DNA from: Pinirhizobacter sp036499745 | GTDB taxonomy: Bacteria; Pseudomonadota; Gammaproteobacteria; Xanthomonadales; Rhodanobacteraceae | Reading direction: 5' to 3' | Assembly: GCF_036499745.1 (NCBI RefSeq) | Contig: NZ_DASYDG010000010.1 | Location: 186,001 to 250,000 of the forward strand | DNA length: 64,000 nucleotides | Part shown: positions 24,045-32,438 of the stretch, piece after piece | How the letters are laid out: each line of letters opens with the position of its first letter | Numbering within the stretch: position 1 is the stretch's first letter | The notes under the pieces: model-generated | What the model was told of the DNA's origin: nothing | The model's database searches: none | Seen by the model: only the letters and a program-made list of their open reading frames with translations | Translations under genes and position numbers: made by a program

Positions 24045-24662
24045 TTAACGCAGCAAAGGTCTCAAAGCCGCGTCAACGTTGTCTGCCACGCGCGGTTCAC
24101 CTTCTGCGGTGGGGTGCAGGCCGTCGTCCTGCATCAGTTCGGGGCGGGTGGCGACGCCGTCCAGGAGGAACGGCACCAGGGCCAGGTGCTGCGTATCGGC
24201 CAGGCCCTTGTAGGCCGCGCGCAGGCCATCCCGATACTGCGGCCCGTAGTTCACCGGAAGCTCGATGCCCAGCAGCAGCACCTTGGCGCCAGCCTGCCGG
24301 GATGCCTGCGCCATGGCGGCGAGGTTGGCCTTGAGCGGCTCCAGTGGCAGGCCCCGCAGGCCATCGTTGGCGCCGAGCTCAATCACCACCACCGCCGGCT
24401 GGTATTTGGCCAGCAGCGAGGGTAGCCGGTTGCGACCGCTCAGCGACGTTTCGCCGCTGATACTGGCATTGACGAGGGACCAGCCCGGCACCATGTCTGA
24501 ATAACGCGCCTGAAGCAGGCTCACCCATCCCTTCTCGATCGGGATGTTGTGCGCGGCGGAAAGTGAATCACCCAGCACCAGGATGGTTCGCGGCGCTGCG
24601 GCGTGTGCCGGCCCCATCGCCAAAGCGACCACCAGCAAGATAACCCCGAGGCAACGACGCAT
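24045..24662 (-). CDS. tesA: Arylesterase/lysophospholipase L1-like esterase TesA
   Basis: A 205-residue SGNH hydrolase with a signal peptide (RRCLGVILLVVALAMGPAHA), so it acts in the periplasm. The four blocks are visible: GDSLSAAHNI (nucleophile Ser), the Gly of SISGETSLSGR, GANDGLRGLP, and DDGLHPTAEGEP (catalytic Asp and His). TesA has thioesterase, esterase and lysophospholipase activity. Its ATG (24662-24660) overlaps the ybbA ATG (24661-24663) on the other strand by two bases. tesA divergent from ybbA-ybbP is also the Escherichia coli arrangement. Confidence 0.93.
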   Translation of the reverse strand: MRRCLGVILLVVALAMGPAHAAAPRTILVLGDSLSAAHNIPIEKGWVSLLQARYSDMVPGWSLVNASISGETSLSGRNRLPSLLAKYQPAVVVIELGANDGLRGLPLEPLKANLAAMAQASRQAGAKVLLLGIELPVNYGPQYRDGLRAAYKGLADTQHLALVPFLLDGVATRPELMQDDGLHPTAEGEPRVADNVDAALRPLLR

Positions 24663-25344
24663 GAGTGATTCCCGGCCGGTATTGGAAGCGATCGATGTTA
24701 GCAAGTACGTCCAGGGCCCCGATGGGCGCCTGGACATCCTGAACCGGGTACATCTTTCCATTCCCGCCGGTGAAAGTTTCGCCATCGTCGGCGCCTCGGG
24801 TTCGGGCAAGACCACCCTGCTTGGGCTGTTGGCGGGCCTTGACACCGCCAGCGGCGGCAGCATCCACCTGGACGGCCACGAACTTGGCTCGCTGGACGAA
24901 GAACGCCGCGCGGCGGTGCGTCGCCGCCTGGTCGGCTTCGTGTTCCAGTCGTTTCACCTGCTGCCGGCCCTCACGGCCGAAGAAAACGTCATGCTGCCGC
25001 TGGAACTGGAAGGCGACGACGATGCCCGCAGCCGTGCCCGTACGGCGCTGGCCAACGTCGGCCTGGCCGAGCGGCGGCGCCACTACCCCGCGCAGCTCTC
25101 CGGTGGCGAGCAGCAACGCGTGGCGCTGGCCCGGGCGTTCGTCCATGGGCCCCGTCTGCTCTTCGCCGACGAACCCACCGGCAACCTCGACCAGAAAACC
25201 GGCCAGCAGGTGGGCGATTTGCTGTTCGCCCTGAACCGCGAACACGCCACCACCCTGGTGCTGGTCACCCATGATGCGCGCCTTGCCGCACGCTGCGCCC
25301 GCAGCGCCGAACTCATCGGTGGCCGCCTGGGCGTGGCGGCATGA
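24661..25344 (+). CDS. ybbA: ABC transporter ATP-binding protein YbbA (LolD-like)
   Basis: A 227-residue ATPase of the MacB/LolD group. Walker A is GASGSGKTTL, the Q-loop is FVFQSFHLLP, the signature is LSGGEQQRVALARAF, Walker B is LLFADEPTGNLD, and the switch His is in LVTHD. It energises the large FtsX-type permease encoded next, whose start overlaps by four bases. Substrates of the YbbA-YbbP pair are not firmly known; relatives act on lipoproteins and envelope lipids. GAGG nine bases before ATG 24661 is the ribosome-binding site and lies inside tesA. Confidence 0.93.
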   Translation: MSDSRPVLEAIDVSKYVQGPDGRLDILNRVHLSIPAGESFAIVGASGSGKTTLLGLLAGLDTASGGSIHLDGHELGSLDEERRAAVRRRLVGFVFQSFHLLPALTAEENVMLPLELEGDDDARSRARTALANVGLAERRRHYPAQLSGGEQQRVALARAFVHGPRLLFADEPTGNLDQKTGQQVGDLLFALNREHATTLVLVTHDARLAARCARSAELIGGRLGVAA

Positions 25345-27824
25345 AGATCCTCACCCTCGCCCTGCGCACCCTGCGCCGCGAGTGGCACCTGCCTGAACTA
25401 CGCACACTGGCGGCCTCCCTGGTACTGGCGGTGGTGGCGCTAGGGGTGGTGGCCACGCTTGCCACGCGCATTGAACGGGGCCTGCTGGCCAACGCGGCGG
25501 AACTGATCGGCGGTGACGTCGGCATCTCGGCGCCGAACGAGCTTCCGGCCGCCTTTGCCGACGAGGCCCGCAAGGATGGCCTGGCGGTGTTGCACAGCGC
25601 CAGCTTCCCCTCCGTCGCCTTCGTCGACCAGCGTAGCCAGCTGCTGGACGTATTGGCGGCCGACCAGGGGTATCCGCTTCGCGGCACGCTGGAACTGGGC
25701 GACGCCAACGGCCGGCCACTCACCGGCCGTGCACCTGCCGCGGGCCAGCTCTATCTCGATCATCGCGCCCTGGTGGCGTTGGGGGTGAAACCCGGTCAGC
25801 GCATCCAACTGGGCGGCCGCGACCTCACCATCGCCGCCGAACTCGTGCGCCAGCCCGACGGTGGCGAACTGTTTGCGCTGGCGCCACGGGCGATGATGAG
25901 CCTGGCCGACGCCCAGGCGGCAGGTCTGCTGGGTACCGGTAGCCGGGCCCAGCACCGCCTGCTGCTCGCCGGTGACCCGCGCGATGTGGCGGCCTGGCGC
26001 CGCTGGGCGGAGAGCCAGACGCTTCCCACCGGCGCGCAGATGATCACGCCGGAGCAAACGCAAGAACGCATGCGCGTGGCCTTCGACCGCGCCAGCGCCT
26101 TCATGCGGCTGACGGCGCTGCTTTCCGCCCTGCTTTCTGGCGTGGCCATCGCACTGGCCGCTCAGCGCTATGCGCGGCGCAAGGTGAATGAAGTGGCGTT
26201 GCTGCGTGCCCTGGGCACGCCGCGTCGCCGCGTGGTGGCGCTGCTGTCCACCACACTGGCGCTGCTTGCCATCCCGGCGAGTCTGATAGGTACGGGTATT
26301 GCGCTTGGCCTGGCCGCGCTGGCCTGGCACTTTGCAGGTTCCATGGTGGGCAACATCCCCACCGTGTTGCCGCTGGGGCCCGCCTTCGTGGCTGGTGGCC
26401 TTGGCCTTGCCGTACTTGCCGGTTTCGCGCTGCCGCCGTTGGTGCGACTGGCTGAAGTGCCGCCCGTGGCGGTGTTCCGCGAAAGCCTGGCACGGCGCCG
26501 TCGCCGCTTCGATTGGCTGTATCTGGTACCGCTGGCGGTGGCGGTGGCCCTGTTGTGGACGCAGAGCGGCTCGGCGCGGCTGGCCGGCATCCTGGCTGCC
26601 AGCCTTGCCGGCGTCGCCGTCATCTCGGCGCTGCTGGCCGCCTTGCTGCTATGGCTGGCGCGACGCGTGGCGCCCGGCGTTCACCCGGCGCTGCGCCTGG
26701 GCCTGGGCGCCCTGGCGCGACGCCGCGGCTTGTCGCTCGTGCAGGCTACGGCGCTGTCGCTTGGCCTGACCGCGCTGCTTTTGCTGGCCGTCGTGGCGCC
26801 GTCGCTGCTGGAAGGCTGGCGACGTGAGTTGCCGGCAAATACACCCAACTGGTTTGCCCTGAACCTGCAGGAAGACCAGCGCGACGCCTTTGCAAAAGCC
26901 CTGGCCGATATCGGAGGCGACCAGCTCAACATGTTGCCGCTGGCCGTGGGCAAGCTCACCGCGATCAACGGCGTACCCATCGACCAGCTACCGTTGAAAG
27001 ACGAACGCGCAAAAGAATCGGCCGACCGCCAGTTGCGGCTTTCCTGGAGCGATGCGCTGCCACCGTCCAACCAGGTGGTGGCAGGGTCCTGGCCCGGCGC
27101 GCAGGCCACCACGGCCGAAGTATCGGTCGATGAAAGCTGGCGGGACATGTACCAGCTGAAGATCGGTGACCGCATGAGCTTTGCGATCGGCGAGGCGACC
27201 ATCGATGCGAAGGTGGGCAGCGTGCGCAAGGTCGACTGGAGTTCCTTCCGCGTCAACTTCTTCCTGCTGCTCGATCCCGCCCACGCCGCCGACCTGCCGC
27301 ATACGTGGCTGGCGAGCTTCCACGTGGCGCGCGGCCATGCCGATGCGCTGGCGAAGCTGTCGCGCGACTACGCCAACCTCAGCCTGATCGATGTCGATTC
27401 CCTGCTCGACCGCGTGCGCGAGATCGTCGATCGCGTGGGGTCGGCGGTGCGCTGGGTGCTGGGTTTCAGCCTGGGCGCCGGCGCGCTGGTGCTGGCGGCG
27501 GCCATGGCGGCGAGCGCGCAGGAACGCCGGCATGAAGCTGCCTTGCTGCGAACGCTGGGAGCGCATCGCTCGCAGCTTCGCCTGGCGGCGGCCTGCGAGT
27601 TCGCCATGCTGGGCCTGGTGGCGGGGCTCACCGCGGCACTGGGCGCCGGTGGCGCGGGATGGTGGCTTGGCCGCACCGTCTTCCATATCGATGGCTTCAT
27701 CCCGCCACTGATGCCGTTGGCGGCGGCCTCCGCGGCAGCTGGTGTGGTGGTGATGCTGATCGGCCTTGCGGGAACGCGGCGCGTCACGCGCACGTCCCCG
27801 CTGGCCTTGCTGCGCGGGACTTAG
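25341..27824 (+). CDS. ybbP: FtsX-family ABC transporter permease YbbP
   Basis: An 827-residue permease: one N-terminal helix, a large periplasmic MacB-like domain (about 45-240), a first FtsX helix bundle (about 255-480), a second periplasmic domain (about 490-690) and a final helix bundle (about 700-825). The conserved FtsX cytoplasmic segment NEVALLRALGTPRRRVVALL occurs in the first bundle and EAALLRTLGAHRSQLRLAAA in the second, showing the internal duplication. Translation is coupled to ybbA. The protein probably works with YbbA on envelope lipids or lipoproteins, and with TesA by genomic association. Confidence 0.9.
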   Translation: MKILTLALRTLRREWHLPELRTLAASLVLAVVALGVVATLATRIERGLLANAAELIGGDVGISAPNELPAAFADEARKDGLAVLHSASFPSVAFVDQRSQLLDVLAADQGYPLRGTLELGDANGRPLTGRAPAAGQLYLDHRALVALGVKPGQRIQLGGRDLTIAAELVRQPDGGELFALAPRAMMSLADAQAAGLLGTGSRAQHRLLLAGDPRDVAAWRRWAESQTLPTGAQMITPEQTQERMRVAFDRASAFMRLTALLSALLSGVAIALAAQRYARRKVNEVALLRALGTPRRRVVALLSTTLALLAIPASLIGTGIALGLAALAWHFAGSMVGNIPTVLPLGPAFVAGGLGLAVLAGFALPPLVRLAEVPPVAVFRESLARRRRRFDWLYLVPLAVAVALLWTQSGSARLAGILAASLAGVAVISALLAALLLWLARRVAPGVHPALRLGLGALARRRGLSLVQATALSLGLTALLLLAVVAPSLLEGWRRELPANTPNWFALNLQEDQRDAFAKALADIGGDQLNMLPLAVGKLTAINGVPIDQLPLKDERAKESADRQLRLSWSDALPPSNQVVAGSWPGAQATTAEVSVDESWRDMYQLKIGDRMSFAIGEATIDAKVGSVRKVDWSSFRVNFFLLLDPAHAADLPHTWLASFHVARGHADALAKLSRDYANLSLIDVDSLLDRVREIVDRVGSAVRWVLGFSLGAGALVLAAAMAASAQERRHEAALLRTLGAHRSQLRLAAACEFAMLGLVAGLTAALGAGGAGWWLGRTVFHIDGFIPPLMPLAAASAAAGVVVMLIGLAGTRRVTRTSPLALLRGT

Positions 27825-27826
27825 GA

Positions 27827-28603
27827 TCAGTCGCGCGAGGGCACGTCGACCTTGCCGCTGACACCGGCATAGTCGACATCACCGCTGCCCTTCGAGTGCA
27901 CGGTGAAATTACCCTTGATGCTGCGGGCGGTGATGTCGCCCGAGCCGATGGAATCGACCTCGACATTGGCGCCGATATCACCGAATTCCAAATCGCCGGA
28001 GCCTACGCTACCCACCTTTACCGTGCCGCGGACGTCGTGCATCTTCGCATCGCCCGAGCCGATGCCCTGCAGCTGGACGCTGCCGACGCGATCGATTGTC
28101 AGGTCGCCTGAACCTGAGCTCGCGCTCACGGCGCCTGCGATGTCGCTGATATTGAAGTCCCCGGAACCGGTGCTGGCCTCCAGTGCCGCCACGTGCCGGA
28201 CCTCGGCATCGCCGGAGCCCGATTCAAGACGCACCGGAATATTCCCGGGCATCGTCACGTTCACCTTCAGGTACGCGTAGAAACCACCCCAGCCGCCATT
28301 GACCGAGCCGTGGTCGGCGCCAAGGGTGATCACCAGGGTGCTGCCCTCGCGACGCTGCTGCACGGTAAGCGGATCCAGGCCCGCCTGGCTCGACGCACAG
28401 GCCGTGCCGCGCAAAGCCAGCGCAGCGCCACTTCCGCTGCCGTCGAGCTTAAGGTCATGGCTACGGGTCACCACGCGAACCAGGCTGACACCGGCAAGGT
28501 TGGCATCAAGGTTGCGCTGCGCCGAATGTGCGCAGGGCATCTCGGCGCGGGCGCCGAAGGGGAGCACCGCCAGGGCGATGCAAAGCAGGATGATCTTGCG
28601 CAT
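27827..28603 (-). CDS. Secreted GIN-domain (DUF2807) protein with GSGD repeats
   Basis: A 258-residue exported protein (signal peptide RKIILLCIALAVLPFGARA). From about residue 130 to the end it consists of seven tandem repeats of 17-18 residues, each with GSGD followed by a hydrophobic strand (SGSGDAEVRHV, TGSGDFNISDI, SGSGDLTIDRV and so on). This predicts a right-handed parallel beta-helix, as in the head-GIN family. A pair of cysteines (near 24 and 69) may form a disulfide. Function is unknown; relatives are considered adhesin-like. It ends 2 bp from the convergent ybbP stop and follows mazG by 66 bp. Confidence 0.82.
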   Translation of the reverse strand: MRKIILLCIALAVLPFGARAEMPCAHSAQRNLDANLAGVSLVRVVTRSHDLKLDGSGSGAALALRGTACASSQAGLDPLTVQQRREGSTLVITLGADHGSVNGGWGGFYAYLKVNVTMPGNIPVRLESGSGDAEVRHVAALEASTGSGDFNISDIAGAVSASSGSGDLTIDRVGSVQLQGIGSGDAKMHDVRGTVKVGSVGSGDLEFGDIGANVEVDSIGSGDITARSIKGNFTVHSKGSGDVDYAGVSGKVDVPSRD

Positions 28604-28669
28604 GTCTTGGCTCCGATGCCGGCGATAAGGTCGAAGGTATCGATGCCGGCGGCGGGCAAAAGGTTTGAA

Positions 28670-29467
28670 CTAGGTGGACAGATCCACCTTCGCCTGCCGC
28701 CAGAGGGCCTCCTGCTCGCCCAGCGACAAGGCGGAAAACTCCCGGCCCGAAGAGGCCGCCAGCGCCTCCATGTGCCTGAATCGCTTCTCGAACTTGGCGT
28801 TGGCCCCGCGCAGCGCCGTGGATACGTCCACCCGGGCATGCCGGGCAAGGTTCACCGCCACGAACAGCACGTCGCCGATCTCGTCGGCCAGGTGGGCGGG
28901 ATCGGCGCCTTCGTCGAAGGCCTCACGCACTTCCTCCAGTTCCTCGGTGAGCTTGTCGAGTACGCCCTGGTGGTCGGGCCAGCGGAAGCCGGTGTTGTCC
29001 GCACGCTTTTGCAGTTTCAACGCACGTTGCCATTCGGGCAGCCCGTGCCCGATGCCGGCCAGCGCGCTCGTGTCGTCGTGGCCATCGGCGGCGCGCTCGC
29101 CGGCCTTGATCTCATCCCATGCGCGCGATTGCTCGGCGAGGTCGGCGTAGCGCTTGTCGCCGAACACATGCGGATGCCGGCGGATCATCTTCGCGCAGAT
29201 ACCTTCGATCACATCCTGAAGTTCGAAGTGCTTCGCTTCTTCGGCCATGCGTGCATGGAATACCACTTGCAACAGCAGGTCGCCGAGCTCATCGCGAAGG
29301 GCGCCGTGGTCACTCCGGTCGATGGCATCGGCCACCTCGTAGGCTTCCTCGATGGTATAGGGCGCAATCGTGGCGAAGGTCTGTTTCACATCCCATGGAC
29401 AACCGTTTTCCGGATCGCGCAGGCGCGCCATGATCTGGGCAAGGGGAGTGATGTCGGGGTGTGCCAT
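28670..29467 (-). CDS. mazG: Nucleoside triphosphate pyrophosphohydrolase MazG
   Basis: A 265-residue enzyme with two all-alpha MazG domains. The first (about 5-110) carries LRDPENGCPWDVKQT, EEAYEVADAI and DELGDLLLQVVFHARMAEE. The second (about 160-250) has KLTEELEEVREAF and EIGDVLFVAVNLARH. MazG hydrolyses NTPs and in Escherichia coli lowers ppGpp under starvation. The start lies 11 bp past the cysQ stop, ending the coupled run gspN-hisN-nudE-cysQ-mazG. Confidence 0.94.
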   Translation of the reverse strand: MAHPDITPLAQIMARLRDPENGCPWDVKQTFATIAPYTIEEAYEVADAIDRSDHGALRDELGDLLLQVVFHARMAEEAKHFELQDVIEGICAKMIRRHPHVFGDKRYADLAEQSRAWDEIKAGERAADGHDDTSALAGIGHGLPEWQRALKLQKRADNTGFRWPDHQGVLDKLTEELEEVREAFDEGADPAHLADEIGDVLFVAVNLARHARVDVSTALRGANAKFEKRFRHMEALAASSGREFSALSLGEQEALWRQAKVDLST

Positions 29468-29478
29468 CGGTTGCCTTG

Positions 29479-30282
29479 TTATTGGACGGCCAGGTGGCCG
29501 AGCCAGTCGAAGTTGGCATCGCCAACCGCCAGGAATTCGGGATTCACCAGTTCATCGCGCGTGTTGTAGCGGATGCGCCGGCCGGCGAGGTCGGTCACCT
29601 TGCCGCCGGCTTCTTCCAGCACGCATTGGCCGGCCGCGGTGTCCCATTCACAGGTCGGACCAAGGCGAAGATAGGCATCGGCATCGCCACGCGCGACCAC
29701 GCAGAATTTCAGCGAAGACCCAAGGGCAAAGGTGTCATAAGCCCCCAACGGCTCGAGCATGCCAGCCAGGCGGCCAAGCCCGTGCGAACGGCTGCCGGCC
29801 AGCAGCGGCGGTTGCGCCTTGCTGCGAGCACGGATGGGTGCAAGGGCGGCGCCCGCGGCTTGCTGGCGGAAGGCGCCTGCGCCCCGCGCCGCAAGATAAC
29901 CATCGCCGCTGGCTGGTGCAAGCACCACCGAAGCCACGGTGTCATGACCGTCCACCAGGGCGATGTTCACGGTGAATTCGCCATTGCGCTTGATGAACTC
30001 ACGCGTGCCGTCGAGCGGATCCACCAGCCAGTAACGCTGCCATTGGCGGCGCTCATGCCAGCGCGCCGCGGTGGCTTCCTCGGAAACCACCGGAAGGACT
30101 TCGGCAAAGGTAGCCAGGCCCTCGACGATCACGCGCTGGGCAGCGAGGTCGGCGGCGGTCACGGGGGAATCGTCGTCCTTGCATTGCACGGCGAAGTCGC
30201 TGGCATAGACGTCCATCACTGCATCGCCGGCGCGGCGCGCCAGGGCGGCCAGCGACTCGAGCAGGTGCAGGGTTTCGTTCAT
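29479..30282 (-). CDS. cysQ: 3'(2'),5'-bisphosphate nucleotidase CysQ
   Basis: A 267-residue inositol-monophosphatase-fold enzyme that hydrolyses 3'-phosphoadenosine 5'-phosphate in sulfate assimilation. Metal-binding motifs are SEEAT, VDPLDGTREFIKRNGEFTVN and the C-terminal CEWDTAAGQCVLEEAGG. The stretch FIKRNGEFTVNIAL and the SRSHG segment favour CysQ over HisN or SuhB. Its ATG (30282) overlaps the nudE stop. It is the second member of this fold in the run, the other being the HisN-like gene at 31 kb. Confidence 0.92.
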   Translation of the reverse strand: MNETLHLLESLAALARRAGDAVMDVYASDFAVQCKDDDSPVTAADLAAQRVIVEGLATFAEVLPVVSEEATAARWHERRQWQRYWLVDPLDGTREFIKRNGEFTVNIALVDGHDTVASVVLAPASGDGYLAARGAGAFRQQAAGAALAPIRARSKAQPPLLAGSRSHGLGRLAGMLEPLGAYDTFALGSSLKFCVVARGDADAYLRLGPTCEWDTAAGQCVLEEAGGKVTDLAGRRIRYNTRDELVNPEFLAVGDANFDWLGHLAVQ

Positions 30283-30836
30283 GCCGGCTGGAACCTGCCT
30301 GCAAGGAACTCCCGGGCCATGAACAATGCTGCGATGGAGCGGCCCTCGCTGACTTCCTCGCGGCCGAGCAAGGTGTGAAGGTCGGACATCTGCCACGGCA
30401 CTACTTCGAGTTCTTCCGGCTCGTCGCCTTCCAGGCGTTCGGGAAACAGGTCGCGTGCCAGCACCACATGGGTCTGGTGGGTCATGTATGAAGGCGACAG
30501 CGAAAGGACGCCAAGCGTCTTGAGCTCCCGCGCGCCATAACCTACTTCTTCCTTCAACTCGCGGTTGGCGCCCTCGAGTACCGACTCGCCGCGGTCGAGG
30601 CGGCCCTTGGGCAGGCCAAGCTCGTAGCGTTCCACGCCCACGCCGTATTCGCGTACCAGGAGCACGGTGTCGTCATCACGCATGGGTACGATGATCACTG
30701 CGCCCAGGCCTGAGCTTTTCATGCGTTCGTAGGTGCGACGCTGGCCATTGGAGAACTCAAGGTCGACAGCTTCCACGTGCAGGAAGCGGCTGTCGGTAAC
30801 TTCCCGTGTGGCGTGGATGATCGGATGCTTGCTCAT
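30279..30836 (-). CDS. nudE: ADP compounds hydrolase NudE (Nudix family)
   Basis: A 185-residue Nudix hydrolase. The box begins in ELGLPKGRLDRGESVLEGAN and continues RELKEEVGYGA, fitting Gx5Ex7REUxEExGU. PSYMTHQTHVVLARDLFPERL downstream is characteristic of NudE, which acts on ADP-ribose, Ap3A and NADH. Coupling to cysQ by a four-base overlap mirrors the known nudE-cysQ association in gammaproteobacteria. Its own ATG overlaps the stop of the upstream phosphatase. Confidence 0.92.
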   Translation of the reverse strand: MSKHPIIHATREVTDSRFLHVEAVDLEFSNGQRRTYERMKSSGLGAVIIVPMRDDDTVLLVREYGVGVERYELGLPKGRLDRGESVLEGANRELKEEVGYGARELKTLGVLSLSPSYMTHQTHVVLARDLFPERLEGDEPEELEVVPWQMSDLHTLLGREEVSEGRSIAALFMAREFLAGRFQPA

Positions 30837-31630
30837 CGGGGTATTGTAGCGCCGCGCAATCGCGGGGCGGCGAGCGAATGGATGGCCGGTACGCCGGCAA
30901 GTACGCTGCGCGTGTGGATATCCAGTTCGCCGCCGTCAAGGTCGGTGAAGATGCCCCCCGCTTCACGCACGATCACCGCGAGGGCTGCGATATCGAGGAT
31001 GTTGACGTCCGATTCAATCACCAGGTCGAGGCCGCCGCGCGCCAACAGGTGGTAATGGCAGAAATCACCGTAGCCACGGATGCGATTGGTGTCGCGGACC
31101 AACGCACCCAGCGCGTCCCATCCACTACTTGAGGTGAGGCTGCGTACATTGCCCGTTGATATCGACGCCTGGGCGAGACTGGACGTGCCAGCTACGTGCA
31201 CGCGCTCGCCATCGAGCCATGCACCGCCGCCGCGCCGCGCCCACATGGTTTCGCAATACAGCGGCGCCTTCGATACGCCAAGCACCAGTTCGGGCCCGGC
31301 CATCAGGGCTATCTGGGTAGAGAAGAACGGCGTGCGCCGGACGAAGCTCTTGGTGCCATCGAGCGGGTCCACCAGCCAGGTCAACACGCGGTCGTCGCCG
31401 CGACCGAATTCCTCGCCATGAATGGAGGCCTCCGGCAGGGTGCGGGCGAGCACCTGGCGGATGGCCTGCTCGGCCTCGCGGTCGGCGACGGTGACAGGGG
31501 TGGCGTCGTCTTTCAGTTCCACCGCCACGCCTTCGCGCCAGTAGTGGCAGATGATGGCAGCGGCAGCGTCCGCGGCTTCCATGGCGCCGGCAAGTGCGTG
31601 ATCCAGGGTAGCGTCGTCGATGATGCTCAT
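30833..31630 (-). CDS. hisN: Inositol-monophosphatase-family phosphatase, HisN (histidinol-phosphatase)-like
   Basis: A 265-residue enzyme of the IMPase fold. Metal-site motifs are HGEEFG, WLVDPLDGTKSFVRRTPFFST and the late DVNILDIAALAVIVREAGG. The pairs DGTKSFVRR-PFFSTQIAL and YGDFCHYHLLARG are typical of HisN-type histidinol phosphate phosphatases; inositol-phosphate or fructose-bisphosphate activity is possible. Its open frame extends far upstream in the shadow of gspN, but the family start is ATG 31630, which overlaps the gspN stop by four bases. No other his genes are near. Confidence 0.82.
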   Translation of the reverse strand: MSIIDDATLDHALAGAMEAADAAAAIICHYWREGVAVELKDDATPVTVADREAEQAIRQVLARTLPEASIHGEEFGRGDDRVLTWLVDPLDGTKSFVRRTPFFSTQIALMAGPELVLGVSKAPLYCETMWARRGGGAWLDGERVHVAGTSSLAQASISTGNVRSLTSSSGWDALGALVRDTNRIRGYGDFCHYHLLARGGLDLVIESDVNILDIAALAVIVREAGGIFTDLDGGELDIHTRSVLAGVPAIHSLAAPRLRGATIPR

Positions 31631-32391
31631 GGCGCCTCCGCGGGCACGACGCCCGCATGCAGGTTGACAGGATAGCTGCCGTCGGCGGTCGGGCTCGCCC
31701 AGCGAGCGAGCACGCGGGCGAGCGCGGCATCGGCCTGACGTGGACGAAGGTTGGCAGCCAGCCGCCAGCCGATCGGTGCCACCAGCACGGTGCCCTGCAA
31801 TGCTACCGGGCCATCGCCCTCGTCGCGCAATTCGCCGTGGATGACGCTGGCCATGCCCGCAAGGTCGGCGCGCAGGTCGCCAAGGTTCACCGCCTGGCCA
31901 CGCGACATCACCGCGGCGTTGCGCCAACGCAGCGTGCCGGTAAGATCCTGCGGCCAGTTCGAGCGCAGGGTGATCGAATCGAAGGTGCCCGACAGGCGCC
32001 CCGTGGCGCCTTCCATGCGCCAGGCAGGCGGCAGCTTCAGGCGGCTGATGTCCAGATCCAGCCGGACATGGCGCCAGGCCTGCACATCGCCCTTGCCTTC
32101 CAGCTCGCCGCCGGCCGTCCCCGCAGGACCATGGAAATCGAAGGCAAATGCCAACTGGCCCAACACCGCGCGGCGAGAGAGAGTCCAGTCGACGCGGCCG
32201 AGAAAACGGCCCTTGTCGTCGCTGACGCTTTCGGCATGTCCCTGCCAAAGGCTGCCGCCCACCGCGTCCAGGCGCACGCCAGGCATGCGCTGCTGCAACA
32301 GGGGCAGCGCCCAGCGGGCCGGCAGCAGCCAGAAAATCGCCACGAGGGCCAGCACCGCCAACACCAGCAGCACGCCGATACGACGTTTCAA
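31627..32391 (-). CDS. GspN-like type II secretion accessory protein (orphan)
   Basis: A 254-residue protein with one N-terminal membrane helix (about 4-25) and a periplasmic beta-rich domain with the GspN-type pattern MPGVRLDAVGGSLWQGHAE near the start and LTGTLRWRNAAVMSRGQAV later. The TTG at 32391 is chosen because AGGAG lies seven bases before it; an ATG at 32475 lacks a site and would add a charged tail. GspN normally sits with gspC-M in a type II secretion operon; here it stands alone at the head of a phosphatase/Nudix run. The assignment rests on pattern and could also be an AsmA-like envelope protein. Confidence 0.65.
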   Translation of the reverse strand: MKRRIGVLLVLAVLALVAIFWLLPARWALPLLQQRMPGVRLDAVGGSLWQGHAESVSDDKGRFLGRVDWTLSRRAVLGQLAFAFDFHGPAGTAGGELEGKGDVQAWRHVRLDLDISRLKLPPAWRMEGATGRLSGTFDSITLRSNWPQDLTGTLRWRNAAVMSRGQAVNLGDLRADLAGMASVIHGELRDEGDGPVALQGTVLVAPIGWRLAANLRPRQADAALARVLARWASPTADGSYPVNLHAGVVPAEAP

Positions 32392-32438
32392 CCACCCGCT
32401 CCTGTCACGTGGATCCTCTCCGGTGCGATCATGGGCGG

